Positions 27,336-36,581 of a stretch of DNA of 64,000 nucleotides are shown here, piece by piece. Source of the stretch: Lachnospiraceae bacterium (GTDB lineage Bacteria > Bacillota > Clostridia > Lachnospirales > Lachnospiraceae); contig JAFSYI010000085.1 in the NCBI GenBank assembly GCA_017450065.1, positions 62,001-126,000 of the forward strand, in the 5' to 3' direction. Position 1 is the stretch's first letter. Each line of letters starts with the position of its first letter. The notes below the pieces were generated by a model that saw only the letters and a program-made list of their open reading frames with translations, searched no databases and had not been told where the DNA came from. The position numbers were made by a program, and so were the translations under genes.

Positions 27336-28049
27336 ATGAATAAGCTTAACATTGCAAAAGAATTATCGGATAATTCATATCCCGGAAGAGGAATAATCAT
27401 AGGAAAGTCCGCAGACGGAAAAAAGGCTGTGACAGCTTACTTTATAATGGGACGAAGCTCTAATTCAAGAAACAGGATATTTGTTGAAGACGGGGAAGGA
27501 ATAAGAACCGAAGCCTTTGATCCCGCCAGGCTTGAGGATCCGTCTCTTATCATCTATGCTCCCGTAAGGGTTCTCGGTAACAAAACAATAGTTACCAACG
27601 GCGATCAGACAGACACCATATACGAGGGAATGGACAGACAGCTTACATTTGAGCAGTCCTTAAGAAGCCGTGAATTCGAACCGGACGGCCCTAATTATAC
27701 GCCAAGGATCTCAGGCATAATGCATATAGAAAACGGCAGATTCAATTATGCAATGTCCATTCTTAAGAGTAACAACGGCGATCCTTCATCATGTAACAGA
27801 TATACCTTCGCTTACGAGAATCCCACGGCAGGTGAAGGGCACTTTATACACACATACATGCAGGACGGGAATCCGCTTCCAAGCTTTGAAGGAGAGCCCA
27901 AACTCATTGGTATAGAGGGTGAAATAGATGAATTCACCAAAACTGTATGGGATAATCTAAATGAGGATAACAAGGTATCCCTGTTTGTAAGATTTATTGA
28001 TATAAATACCGGAAAATATGAGACCAGGATAGTAAATAAGAACAGTTAA
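27336..28049 (+). CDS. IMP cyclohydrolase, PurO-like
   Basis: 237 residues of the IMP_cyclohyd family first described in archaea (PurO). The N-terminal motif NSYPGRGIIIGKS and the YFIMGRSSNSRNR segment are characteristic, as is SNNGDPSSCNRY. The enzyme closes formyl-AICAR to IMP, the last step of purine synthesis, replacing the N-terminal half of the usual bifunctional PurH. ATG 27336 is preferred over 27321 because GAAGGAGAG sits at the right distance. The stand-alone AICAR transformylase follows after 30 bases, so the two proteins together replace PurH. Confidence 0.9.
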   Translation: MNKLNIAKELSDNSYPGRGIIIGKSADGKKAVTAYFIMGRSSNSRNRIFVEDGEGIRTEAFDPARLEDPSLIIYAPVRVLGNKTIVTNGDQTDTIYEGMDRQLTFEQSLRSREFEPDGPNYTPRISGIMHIENGRFNYAMSILKSNNGDPSSCNRYTFAYENPTAGEGHFIHTYMQDGNPLPSFEGEPKLIGIEGEIDEFTKTVWDNLNEDNKVSLFVRFIDINTGKYETRIVNKNS

Positions 28050-28079
28050 TGATCATGTAACAAAGGAAGGATAACAAAC

Positions 28080-29258
28080 ATGAAGGAACTTGAATTAAAA
28101 TACGGCTGCAACCCCAATCAGAAGCCGGCAAGGATATATGTCAATGACGGAAGGGATCTTCCCATAGAGGTTTTAAACGGGAAACCCGGCTATATTAATT
28201 TCCTGGATGCTTTCAACGGCTGGCAGCTGGTTAAAGAGCTTAAGGAAGCAACGGGATTTGCTTCGGCAGCATCCTTCAAGCACGTTTCTCCCGCCGGCGC
28301 AGCGATCGGGAAACCGCTTAATGATACAATGCGTAAGATATACTTTATAGATGACGATCTGGAACTATCACCCATAGCCTGCGCATATGCCAGGGCAAGG
28401 GGTGCAGACAGGATGTCTTCATACGGTGATTTCATCTCTCTTTCAGATATATGTGATGTTTCCGCCGCAAAGCTTATAAAGAAGGAATTCTCGGACGGGA
28501 TAATCGCTCCGGGATATGAACCGGAAGCACTTGAAATACTTAAGGAAAAAAAGAAAGGTGCATATACGATAATAAAGATAGATCCCGAATATGTTCCAGC
28601 CCCCACAGAGCATAAGGAGGTATTCGGAATAACCTTCGAGCAGGGCAGGAATAATGTTAAGATAGACGAATCCCTGCTTACGAATGTGGTAACAAAGAAT
28701 AAGGATATACCTGAGTCCGCAAAGCACGATATGATCATATCCCTCATAACTCTTAAGTATACACAGTCCAACTCAGTATGCTTCGTTAAAGACGGGCAGG
28801 CTATCGGAATCGGAGCCGGACAGCAGTCCAGAGTCCACTGTGTAAGGCTTGCAGGACAGAAGGCAGATAACTGGCTCCTCAGACAGTGTCCCAAGGTAAT
28901 GGAGCTTCAGTTTGTTGACGGTATAAAACGCGCAGACAGGGATAATGCGATAGATAATTATATCGGAGAAGCCTGGATGGATGTTCTTAAGGACGGAGCA
29001 TGGCAGAAGATATTTAAGGTAAAGCCCGAACGCCTTACAGATGAGGAAAAGCGTGAATGGCTTGACCGTATGGATGATGTTGTGCTCGGATCGGACGCTT
29101 TCTTCCCCTTCTATGACAGTATCGAGAGAGGATACAAGAGTGGAGTTAAATATGTTGTCCAGCCCGGCGGTTCGATAAGAGACCAGGATGTTATCGACTG
29201 TTGTGACGAATATGGTATAGCAATGGTATGTAACGGCGTAAGATTATTCCATCATTAA
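28080..29258 (+). CDS. Stand-alone phosphoribosylaminoimidazolecarboxamide (AICAR) formyltransferase
   Basis: 392 residues corresponding to the AICARFT part of PurH without the IMP cyclohydrolase domain. Diagnostic segments are YGCNPNQKPARIY at the start, SFKHVSPAGAAIG, TLKYTQSNSVCFVKDGQAIGIGAGQQSRVHC and the C-terminal KYVVQPGGSIRDQDVI. It transfers a formyl group from 10-formyl-tetrahydrofolate to AICAR. AAGGA precedes ATG 28080. Together with the upstream cyclohydrolase it completes the last two steps to IMP. Confidence 0.95.
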   Translation: MKELELKYGCNPNQKPARIYVNDGRDLPIEVLNGKPGYINFLDAFNGWQLVKELKEATGFASAASFKHVSPAGAAIGKPLNDTMRKIYFIDDDLELSPIACAYARARGADRMSSYGDFISLSDICDVSAAKLIKKEFSDGIIAPGYEPEALEILKEKKKGAYTIIKIDPEYVPAPTEHKEVFGITFEQGRNNVKIDESLLTNVVTKNKDIPESAKHDMIISLITLKYTQSNSVCFVKDGQAIGIGAGQQSRVHCVRLAGQKADNWLLRQCPKVMELQFVDGIKRADRDNAIDNYIGEAWMDVLKDGAWQKIFKVKPERLTDEEKREWLDRMDDVVLGSDAFFPFYDSIERGYKSGVKYVVQPGGSIRDQDVIDCCDEYGIAMVCNGVRLFHH

Positions 29259-29278
29259 TACAAAAGGAAAGTATATTA

Positions 29279-31132
29279 ATGGGTCTTTCGGGTAGCAGTA
29301 TTACAATTGTCATATTGTTTGCCGTTCTTTTGTTTTCAATAACAATATGTGAAGATCACCGGCATAAGAGCTCCAATGACGAGGGCCTGGGAAAGTTCCT
29401 GATTTTTTCAGGTGCATATATGCTGGGGATCTTCAGCTATATTGTTATTTATCTTACAGGCAGCAGATTTGTAAATCTTAAATATGTTTTTATTCTGATC
29501 ATATGGTTTTCATATTGTGCGGTACTTGCCTCAATGATCATTCAGTCAGTATATATATTCGGTATTGATAAGTTGTGGATCAGGAACTGTACGGCTTCTA
29601 TATGCTATTATTCCTTTTTTTCCGTATTTACAGAACTTTTCTTTAACAGATTCAGGTTCATCTCCAACGATAGCGGGATGGATTTTATGCCGGGTGTCAT
29701 TCCGAGAGGGTTATATTTCGGAATTCCGATCATCACCTATTATATCTGTATGTGCTATATGCTTTTCAGCTATCATTCCACACATGTAAAAGCGCGTGAA
29801 AAACATCTTTTAAAGCTTGCAACCTATGCGATCATCCCTTCACTCGCAGGTCTTCTTATAGAAACAGCCTGCCACGTATTCTTTAACTTAAACTATCCTG
29901 TATTCTTTGTGCTCATGGTAATATCCTACAGGCTTATGAGCGAAATACATTTAAAATACAGAAGCTTTGTAATGAAAAAGGAGGATTTTGACTATATTCT
30001 CGCTGCCGATAAGACCGATGTGATATTTATATGCGATGATGAACAGAAGGTCATATATCAGAACAAAGCAGCCGGTATAAATTCCAAAATGTTCAAGGAT
30101 GAATATATCGGCAGGACTCTTAAGGATATTTTCATCATTGACAGGGATGTGCAGCGTGCAATGCGATCCAAGGAAGCAAGGAACGGTCTCATGGTTCCTG
30201 CCATATATCCTCTGACAAACAGAAATATAGTAATGAGTGTTGAATATATTTATGACTGTGTAGACGAGATACTGTGCAGCATAATTACCATACCCAATTA
30301 TGAAGTGGCTCTTGATAAAAACACCTTTGTGGATTCATTATCATCATCTAAACCAATCCCAAAAGTATCCGACGAGCAGCAGCTTAAGCCGGTGCATAAA
30401 GATGATATACCGTTAACAGACAAGGATAAAATGCCTGTTGATGTTAATTCCAATATCCTTCTTGTGGATGATGACCTGAACAATTTAAGCCTTTATGAGA
30501 AATATTTCAAAACCTATAATATTAAGATAAACAGAGCGGCAAGCGGAAGAGCTGCCCTTTCAAAGATGCTGGAGCCCTGTTATGACGCTGTATTTATTGC
30601 CTATGATATGGAGAGGCTCAACGGTGTTGAGACCGCCAAGAGAATAAGAGGCATGGGCGGTGAATACTATAATGATGTTCCGATAATCTTCATCCTTAAT
30701 TGCCCTGTAGCCAATGTATATAAGGATCTTCTCGAAGTAAGCTTCAATGATTTTATAGAGATGCCGATAAACGCACGGAAGCTTAATACAATAATGACAA
30801 GATGGCTGTGGAGACGTTATGCGATCACGGACAGAGAGGATTATGATTCTGTCGGTCTTCGTATTGCAAGATTCATGGATAATCTTGAGCAGCTGTGTTC
30901 CGACTGTCAGAAAGCATGCGCTGACCGGAAGTGGGATTATATTGGATTTATGCTTAAAGGAATGAAACGCCTGTGTGGCAAGCTCGAAGTAAAATCGCTT
31001 ACCAGTGCCTGCGATTCACTCCTTGATCTGTATTTAAATGAACGTTATGATGAGCTTCCTTTCATGCTCACTTCTTTCTGTGACGAACTGGAATCCATAA
31101 GAGACAGCGGTAATATAAGCATAAAGTATTGA
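29279..31132 (+). CDS. Membrane sensor-like protein with degenerate receiver and HPt domains
   Basis: 617 residues. About seven hydrophobic segments fill residues 8-220, like the 7TM region of histidine kinase-type receptors. A PAS-like region at about 240-340 (VIFICDDEQKVIYQNKAA) follows. Residues 391-510 fold like a receiver: the acidic pocket is kept (VDDD at 396-399), but the phosphoacceptor position in CYDAVFIAYDMERLNG is Ala441, and the conserved Lys is Met495 (EMPIN). Residues 520-605 look like an HPt domain in which the phosphorylated His is Phe557 (GFMLKG). There is no HisKA or HATPase. It should therefore signal by conformation, not phosphotransfer. It starts 20 bases after the transformylase. 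Confidence 0.82.
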   Translation: MGLSGSSITIVILFAVLLFSITICEDHRHKSSNDEGLGKFLIFSGAYMLGIFSYIVIYLTGSRFVNLKYVFILIIWFSYCAVLASMIIQSVYIFGIDKLWIRNCTASICYYSFFSVFTELFFNRFRFISNDSGMDFMPGVIPRGLYFGIPIITYYICMCYMLFSYHSTHVKAREKHLLKLATYAIIPSLAGLLIETACHVFFNLNYPVFFVLMVISYRLMSEIHLKYRSFVMKKEDFDYILAADKTDVIFICDDEQKVIYQNKAAGINSKMFKDEYIGRTLKDIFIIDRDVQRAMRSKEARNGLMVPAIYPLTNRNIVMSVEYIYDCVDEILCSIITIPNYEVALDKNTFVDSLSSSKPIPKVSDEQQLKPVHKDDIPLTDKDKMPVDVNSNILLVDDDLNNLSLYEKYFKTYNIKINRAASGRAALSKMLEPCYDAVFIAYDMERLNGVETAKRIRGMGGEYYNDVPIIFILNCPVANVYKDLLEVSFNDFIEMPINARKLNTIMTRWLWRRYAITDREDYDSVGLRIARFMDNLEQLCSDCQKACADRKWDYIGFMLKGMKRLCGKLEVKSLTSACDSLLDLYLNERYDELPFMLTSFCDELESIRDSGNISIKY

Positions 31133-31136
31133 TATT

Positions 31137-34100
31137 CTAAGTGGCCTGTTCCGAAACAGGGGTATTGAGCTTTCTGAATGCCGTTGACAGCATAAGCTTG
31201 ATCCTGTTAAGCTGATTTACCTCGCTTGCCCCGGGATCATAATCGATAGCCACTATGTTTGAATCCGGATAATGCCGTCTTAATTCCTTGATAACGCCCT
31301 TACCCACAACATGATTGGGAAGGCATCCAAAGGGCTGGGTACATACAATATTATTAACACCGGCATGTATGAGTTCTATCATTTCGCCTGTAAGGAACCA
31401 TCCTTCACCTGTCTGATTACCTATCGAAACTATATCCCTGGCATAATCAACAAGCTTATAAATACTTACAGGAGGAGTGAAATGTCTGCTCTCGGATAAG
31501 GCTTTGTTCGCTGCACTCCTAAGGAAATCCACAAATCTTATACCTGCCGTTGAAAGATATGCGCTGCTTTTTTTCTTTCCAAGGTGTTCTGCCTTAAACA
31601 CCTGATCATAGAAGCAGTACTGGAAGAAATCCAGCAGATCCGGAACAACTGCTTCGGCACCCTCCGATTCGATCAGACCAACAAGATCATTGTTTGCGGT
31701 GGGAGAGTACTTAACAAGGATTTCACCTACCACTCCGACACGGGGCTTTAACATACCCTCGTCTATCGGTATGGCATCAAAATCACGTACTATTTCACGA
31801 CACATTTCATTGAATTCCCTGAAGCTCTGATATTTACGTGTAACGAACTCCTGACATCTTGCAACCCATTTTTTATGAACCTCATCGGCCGTCCCGTGTT
31901 CCAGTTCATAAGGTCTCATCCTGTAAAGACATCTCATAAACAGGTCGCCGAAGATGGCGGCATAGGCAAGACGTCTTACAAGCTTTAAATTGATCTTAAA
32001 GCCCGGATTCGATTCTATCTTAGACAGATTCAGCGAGATTACCGGGATATGTTCGTATCCGGCATTTCTCAAAGCCCTTCTTATGAAGGCAATATAATTG
32101 GTCGCACGGCATCCGCCACCGGTCTGAGTCATGATCACAGCCAGACGTTCTGTATCATATTTGCCGGAAAGTATGGCATCCATAAGCTGTCCGACTACTA
32201 TAAGGGATGGATAACATGCGTCATTATTAACATATTTAAGTCCTACATCGATAGCCTCCTTGTTGGAGTTATCGGGTATAACAAGATTATAACCGCATGA
32301 ATTGAAGGCTCTTTCCAATATATCAAAATGTATGGGTGACATATTGGGGCAGAGTATGGTGTAATTTCTGGCCATATCTTCAGTAAATAACACACGGTTG
32401 TATGAGGATGACCTGATCTGCCGTTTATCGCCAAGCTTCTTTTTCAGCTTTATGGCACTTATAAGAGACCGGATCCTTATTCTTGCCGCACCGAGATTGT
32501 TAACCTCATCTATCTTAAGACAGGTATATATCTTTCCCGAATCCGTAAGGATATCGCTTACCTGATCGGTGGTAACCGCATCCAGACCGCACCCGAATGA
32601 ATTAAGCTGTACAAGATCTATATCATCTCGTGTCTTGACGTAATTGGCCGCGGCATAAAGCCTTGAATGATACATCCACTGATCCGATACCAGCAGAGGA
32701 CGTTCACAGGGATTAAGGTGTGAAACCGAGTCCTCGGTCAGTACCGCCATTCCGTATGAATTGATCATTTCCGGAATACCATGGTTTATCTCCGGATCGA
32801 CGTGATATGGACGACCTGCAAGAACTATACCATGACAGTTGTTTTCTTTTATATATTTGAGTGTTTTTTCACCTTTTCTGTATATATCATCCCTGACTTT
32901 TTCCATTTCCTCCCAGCCTGCTTTGGCTGCTTCATAAACCTCGTCACCTGGTATGTCCGGGAAACAGTTTATAAGCTCATTGGAGGCAATCCTTAAGCTC
33001 TCGAAGCTTAAGAAGGGATTTTGGAAGCGTATATCCCCGTTGATTATCTCATCCATATTATTCCTGATGTTCTCGCTGTATGAAGTAACTATGGGACAGT
33101 TATAATGATTATTTGCCTCCGGCTGTTCGTTTCTTTCATAATAAATCGCAGGGTAGAAGATATATTTAATCCCCTGCTTTATAAGCCATTCAACATGACC
33201 GTGCGCAAGCTTTGCGGGATAACACTCGGATTCGCTCGGAATGGATTCTATTCCAAGCTCATATATCTTATGCGAGGATCTCGGTGATAATATCACACGG
33301 TATTTTAATTTTGTAAAAAATGTAAACCAGAATGGATAGTTCTCATACATATTAAGAACACGCGGTATTCCTACTGTTCCACGTTCCGCATCCGTTATTT
33401 CAAGAGGTTCATAACCAAATACCTTTCGCTCCTTGTATTCAAAAAGGTTGGGAAGATTATTCTCGTTCTTCTGTTTTCCAATACCTCGTTCACAGCGGTT
33501 ACCGGAAATATACTGACGTCCACCGCTGAATTTGTTTATTGTCAGACGGCAGTTATTGGTACAGCCCTTGCACTTGGCCATGGTAGTAGAGAATTCAAGA
33601 GAATTTATCTTGCTTATGGAAAGCATTGTGGTGCTCTTAACATCCTCATAACGCTCTCTTGCTATAAGAGCCGCACCGAAAGCACCCATGATACCCGCTA
33701 TATCAGGGCGTATTGCTTCACAGCCCGCAATCTTTTCAAAGCTTCTTAACACGGCGTCATTATAGAAGGTACCGCCCTGAACAACGATCTTCTTACCCAA
33801 AGAAGATGCATCCGAAACCTTTATGACCTTAAACAGCGCATTCTTGATGACTGAATATGCAAGGCCGGCTGATATATCCGGGACGGAGGCGCCTTCCTTC
33901 TGAGCCTGTTTTACCTTTGAATTCATAAATACCGTACATCGGGTTCCGAGATCTATGGGATGTTCTGCAAAAAGGGCTTCCTTTGCGAAATCGGTAACAG
34001 AATAATTAAGCGATTTGGCGAAGGTCTCTATGAAGGAACCGCATCCCGAGCTGCATGCTTCGTTAAGAAGTACGGAATCAACGGTCCGGTTCTTTATTTT

Positions 34101-35438
34101 AATACATTTCATATCCTGACCGCCGATATCAAGGATACAGTCAACCTCCGGTTCAAAGAAGGCAGCTGCATAGTAGTGGGCAACAGTCTCAACCTCTCCG
34201 TCATCAAGCATAAGTGCTGCCTTTATAAGAGCTTCCCCATAACCGGTGGAACAGGAATGAACTATCCTGGCCCCATGCGGAAGCTTCTCATATATTTCCT
34301 TGACGGCCCGTATTGTCGTTGCCAGAGGATTACCGTTGTTATTGCTGTAAAATGAGTAGAGCAGTGAACCGTCCTCTGAGACAAGTGCTGCTTTGGTTGT
34401 TGTTGAGCCTGCATCTATTCCCAGGAAACAGTTGCCCTTATAATCACTGAGCTCCGCCGTAGTCACACAATGTGCGTTATGACGTTCTTCAAATGCATCA
34501 TATTCTTCTTTGGATGCAAAAAGAGGCTCCATCCTGGCTACCTCAAATTCCATATGTATATCCGAATTAAGCCTGTCATCAAGATCACTGAGTAACAGAC
34601 TGTTTTCTTCCTTATAATTAAGAGCCGAACCTATTGCGGCAAAAAGATGAGAGTTGTCGGGCTCTATCGAATGCTCTTCATCAAGCTTCAGAGTACGTAC
34701 AAAGGCGGCCTTTAACTCTGAAAGGAAATGGAGAGGGCCTCCAAGAAAAGCCACATGTCCTCTTATTGGTTTACCGCAGGCAAGACCTGAAATTGTCTGG
34801 TTTACCACAGCCTGGAATATGGAGGCTGCAAGATCCTCTCTTGTGGCTCCCTCGTTTATAAGAGGCTGGATATCTGATTTTGCGAATACTCCGCAGCGGG
34901 CAGCTATCGTATAAAGAGATTTATAATTCCGGGCATATTCGTTAAGACCTGCGGCATCTGTCTGAAGAAGCGAAGCCATCTGATCTATAAAAGAGCCTGT
35001 ACCTCCGGCACAGATACCGTTCATCCGCTGCTCAACATTACCGCCCTCGAAATATATGATCTTGGCATCCTCGCCGCCAAGCTCTATCGCAACATCAACG
35101 TCCGAACTGTAATCCTTAAGGGCTGTTGATACGGCAATAACCTCCTGAACGAACGGAATCTTAAGATGGTTGGCAAGTGTCAGTCCGCCTGAGCCTGTTA
35201 TCATGGGATGTACCTTAAGATCTCCGAGCTTTGCAAGAGAACTTGATATAAGCTCCTTAAGCGTCTCGCGGATATTGGCATAATGCCTTCTGTAGTCCGA
35301 GAAAAGAATATCGTGATCTCCGTTAAGAACCGCCACCTTGACGGTTGTTGAACCGATATCTATTCCCAGAGTATACGGTTTTTTGGTCTTTTCTGTTTTG
35401 ATCTCTGTTTTCCTGTTATTATCTCTTTTAGTACTCAT
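31137..35438 (-). CDS. 2-hydroxyacyl-CoA dehydratase activase-related protein (double BcrA/BadF ATPase)
   Basis: A very large 1433-residue protein typical of anaerobic Clostridia. Two ASKHA ATPase domains each begin with a phosphate loop (LGIDIGSTTVKVAV near residue 24; GIDAGSTTTKAALV near 342), and both carry cluster-binding type cysteines (CAGGTGSFIDQM; EACSSGCGSFIETF). A cysteine-rich segment (KCKGCTNNCRL) leads into a DUF2229 domain and a dehydratase D-like C-terminus. Related activators use ATP to push electrons into 2-hydroxyacyl-CoA dehydratases or benzoyl-CoA reductases; this giant version occurs alone and its partner is unknown. A clear promoter lies upstream. It converges on the pseudo-receiver gene, the stops being four bases apart. 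Confidence 0.9.
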   Translation of the reverse strand: MSTKRDNNRKTEIKTEKTKKPYTLGIDIGSTTVKVAVLNGDHDILFSDYRRHYANIRETLKELISSSLAKLGDLKVHPMITGSGGLTLANHLKIPFVQEVIAVSTALKDYSSDVDVAIELGGEDAKIIYFEGGNVEQRMNGICAGGTGSFIDQMASLLQTDAAGLNEYARNYKSLYTIAARCGVFAKSDIQPLINEGATREDLAASIFQAVVNQTISGLACGKPIRGHVAFLGGPLHFLSELKAAFVRTLKLDEEHSIEPDNSHLFAAIGSALNYKEENSLLLSDLDDRLNSDIHMEFEVARMEPLFASKEEYDAFEERHNAHCVTTAELSDYKGNCFLGIDAGSTTTKAALVSEDGSLLYSFYSNNNGNPLATTIRAVKEIYEKLPHGARIVHSCSTGYGEALIKAALMLDDGEVETVAHYYAAAFFEPEVDCILDIGGQDMKCIKIKNRTVDSVLLNEACSSGCGSFIETFAKSLNYSVTDFAKEALFAEHPIDLGTRCTVFMNSKVKQAQKEGASVPDISAGLAYSVIKNALFKVIKVSDASSLGKKIVVQGGTFYNDAVLRSFEKIAGCEAIRPDIAGIMGAFGAALIARERYEDVKSTTMLSISKINSLEFSTTMAKCKGCTNNCRLTINKFSGGRQYISGNRCERGIGKQKNENNLPNLFEYKERKVFGYEPLEITDAERGTVGIPRVLNMYENYPFWFTFFTKLKYRVILSPRSSHKIYELGIESIPSESECYPAKLAHGHVEWLIKQGIKYIFYPAIYYERNEQPEANNHYNCPIVTSYSENIRNNMDEIINGDIRFQNPFLSFESLRIASNELINCFPDIPGDEVYEAAKAGWEEMEKVRDDIYRKGEKTLKYIKENNCHGIVLAGRPYHVDPEINHGIPEMINSYGMAVLTEDSVSHLNPCERPLLVSDQWMYHSRLYAAANYVKTRDDIDLVQLNSFGCGLDAVTTDQVSDILTDSGKIYTCLKIDEVNNLGAARIRIRSLISAIKLKKKLGDKRQIRSSSYNRVLFTEDMARNYTILCPNMSPIHFDILERAFNSCGYNLVIPDNSNKEAIDVGLKYVNNDACYPSLIVVGQLMDAILSGKYDTERLAVIMTQTGGGCRATNYIAFIRRALRNAGYEHIPVISLNLSKIESNPGFKINLKLVRRLAYAAIFGDLFMRCLYRMRPYELEHGTADEVHKKWVARCQEFVTRKYQSFREFNEMCREIVRDFDAIPIDEGMLKPRVGVVGEILVKYSPTANNDLVGLIESEGAEAVVPDLLDFFQYCFYDQVFKAEHLGKKKSSAYLSTAGIRFVDFLRSAANKALSESRHFTPPVSIYKLVDYARDIVSIGNQTGEGWFLTGEMIELIHAGVNNIVCTQPFGCLPNHVVGKGVIKELRRHYPDSNIVAIDYDPGASEVNQLNRIKLMLSTAFRKLNTPVSEQAT

Positions 35439-35509
35439 AAACTGTCTTAAATCCCTCGGGTATCACAAGCGATACGTAAAATTATCCATTCCAAGCACAC
35501 ACTTTGCAA

Positions 35510-35538
35510 ATTCTACTACATTTATACAAAAATATCAA
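35510..35538 (-). promoter_or_regulatory. Promoter of the dehydratase activase gene
   Basis: On the minus strand TTGATA and TAGAAT are 17 bases apart, giving a leader of about 65 bases that ends with GAGGGA before ATG 35438. No hairpin regulator was seen in it. Confidence 0.6.
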
Positions 35539-35601
35539 GATTAAGAGCCGGAGCCACAGTCCCGAAACCTTTTCCGGCCATTTACGGTTCTGCAGCTCCT
35601 G

Positions 35602-35630
35602 TTTACATTTTACCTTCAAAATGCTAAACT
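35602..35630 (+). promoter_or_regulatory. Promoter of the rhomboid-like gene
   Basis: TTTACA (35602-35607) and TAAACT (35625-35630) lie 17 bases apart and are divergent from the activase promoter. The predicted leader is about 25 bases. Confidence 0.5.
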
Positions 35631-35661
35631 ATTACACAAATATCAGAAAGCGGTGTTTATT

Positions 35662-36519
35662 ATGAATAACTTCCTTAACAGACTGGAAAGACGTTTCGGC
35701 AGATATGCCATAAGTAATCTGGCAAAATATATAATCGGCGGATATATACTCGGCTACGCGATAATGATAGTTGATATGATGACCAAATCCAATCTTTTGG
35801 GTTTCATTTCGCTGGATCCGTATAAAATCCTGCATTTTCAGATATGGCGTCTTGTAACCTGGATAATCGTTCCTCCTCAGTCCATAGATATTTTTACCAT
35901 TATCATGCTTATGCTTTATTATTCGCTGAGCGCATCTCTTGAGAGAACATGGGGTACCTTCAGGTTTAATCTATATATTTTTTCGGGCATGCTTTTTACG
36001 GTCATAGGTGCTTTCATCCTGTATGTTATCTGCTATTTGGGCGGAGCAAAAATGGAAAACATAGGATATATCATATCGCTTGCTTTCAGTACATATTATG
36101 TGAATATGTCGATATTCCTTGCTTTTGCGGCTGAATACCCCGACATGCAGCTTCTGTTTATGTTCATAATACCCATAAAGATAAAATGGCTTGCCATCGC
36201 AGACGTGATCCTTTTGGTTTACCAGATGCTTACAAACGGTATCTCCGTAGCCATAGCGATAATTGCATCTCTTCTTAACTTTATAATCTTCTTCCTTGGC
36301 ACAAGGAACTACAGACGGGTCTCACCGTCGGAAATACACAGACGGCAGGCGTTTAAGCATGAGACAAGACGAGTTAATAACGTTACAAAGCATAAATGTG
36401 CCATCTGTGGACGTACAGAGAAGGACAATGATAATCTTGAATTCCGTTTCTGCTCCAAATGCAACGGAAATTATGAATACTGTCAGGATCACCTGTTCAC
36501 ACACGAACATGTCAAATAG
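35662..36519 (+). CDS. Rhomboid-like integral membrane protein with C-terminal zinc-binding motif
   Basis: 285 residues with about six hydrophobic segments between residues 20 and 215 and an arrangement like rhomboid proteins (QIWRLVTWIIVPP, LERTWGTFRFN). The GxSG catalytic serine motif of active rhomboid proteases is not seen where expected (FSTYYVNMS), so it is probably a non-proteolytic relative. The cytoplasmic tail carries a Cys/His cluster (CAICGRTEKDN, FCSKCNGNYEYCQDHLF, HEH) that could bind one or two zinc ions. ATG 35662 is taken as start; GTG 35653 is possible. The next gene begins 63 bases on without a terminator. Confidence 0.75.
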   Translation: MNNFLNRLERRFGRYAISNLAKYIIGGYILGYAIMIVDMMTKSNLLGFISLDPYKILHFQIWRLVTWIIVPPQSIDIFTIIMLMLYYSLSASLERTWGTFRFNLYIFSGMLFTVIGAFILYVICYLGGAKMENIGYIISLAFSTYYVNMSIFLAFAAEYPDMQLLFMFIIPIKIKWLAIADVILLVYQMLTNGISVAIAIIASLLNFIIFFLGTRNYRRVSPSEIHRRQAFKHETRRVNNVTKHKCAICGRTEKDNDNLEFRFCSKCNGNYEYCQDHLFTHEHVK

Positions 36520-36581
36520 CTGTTCAGAACAGCAAAAAAACGGAATCTCTATATAGTGAAGAAAGAAAGCGTAAATAACCC

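Noticed and set aside
36522-36543. GCTGTTCAGAACAGC as a terminator or repeat copy
   Set aside because: The palindrome is followed by A, not T, on the coding strand, and only about 12 bases match the repeat terminus.
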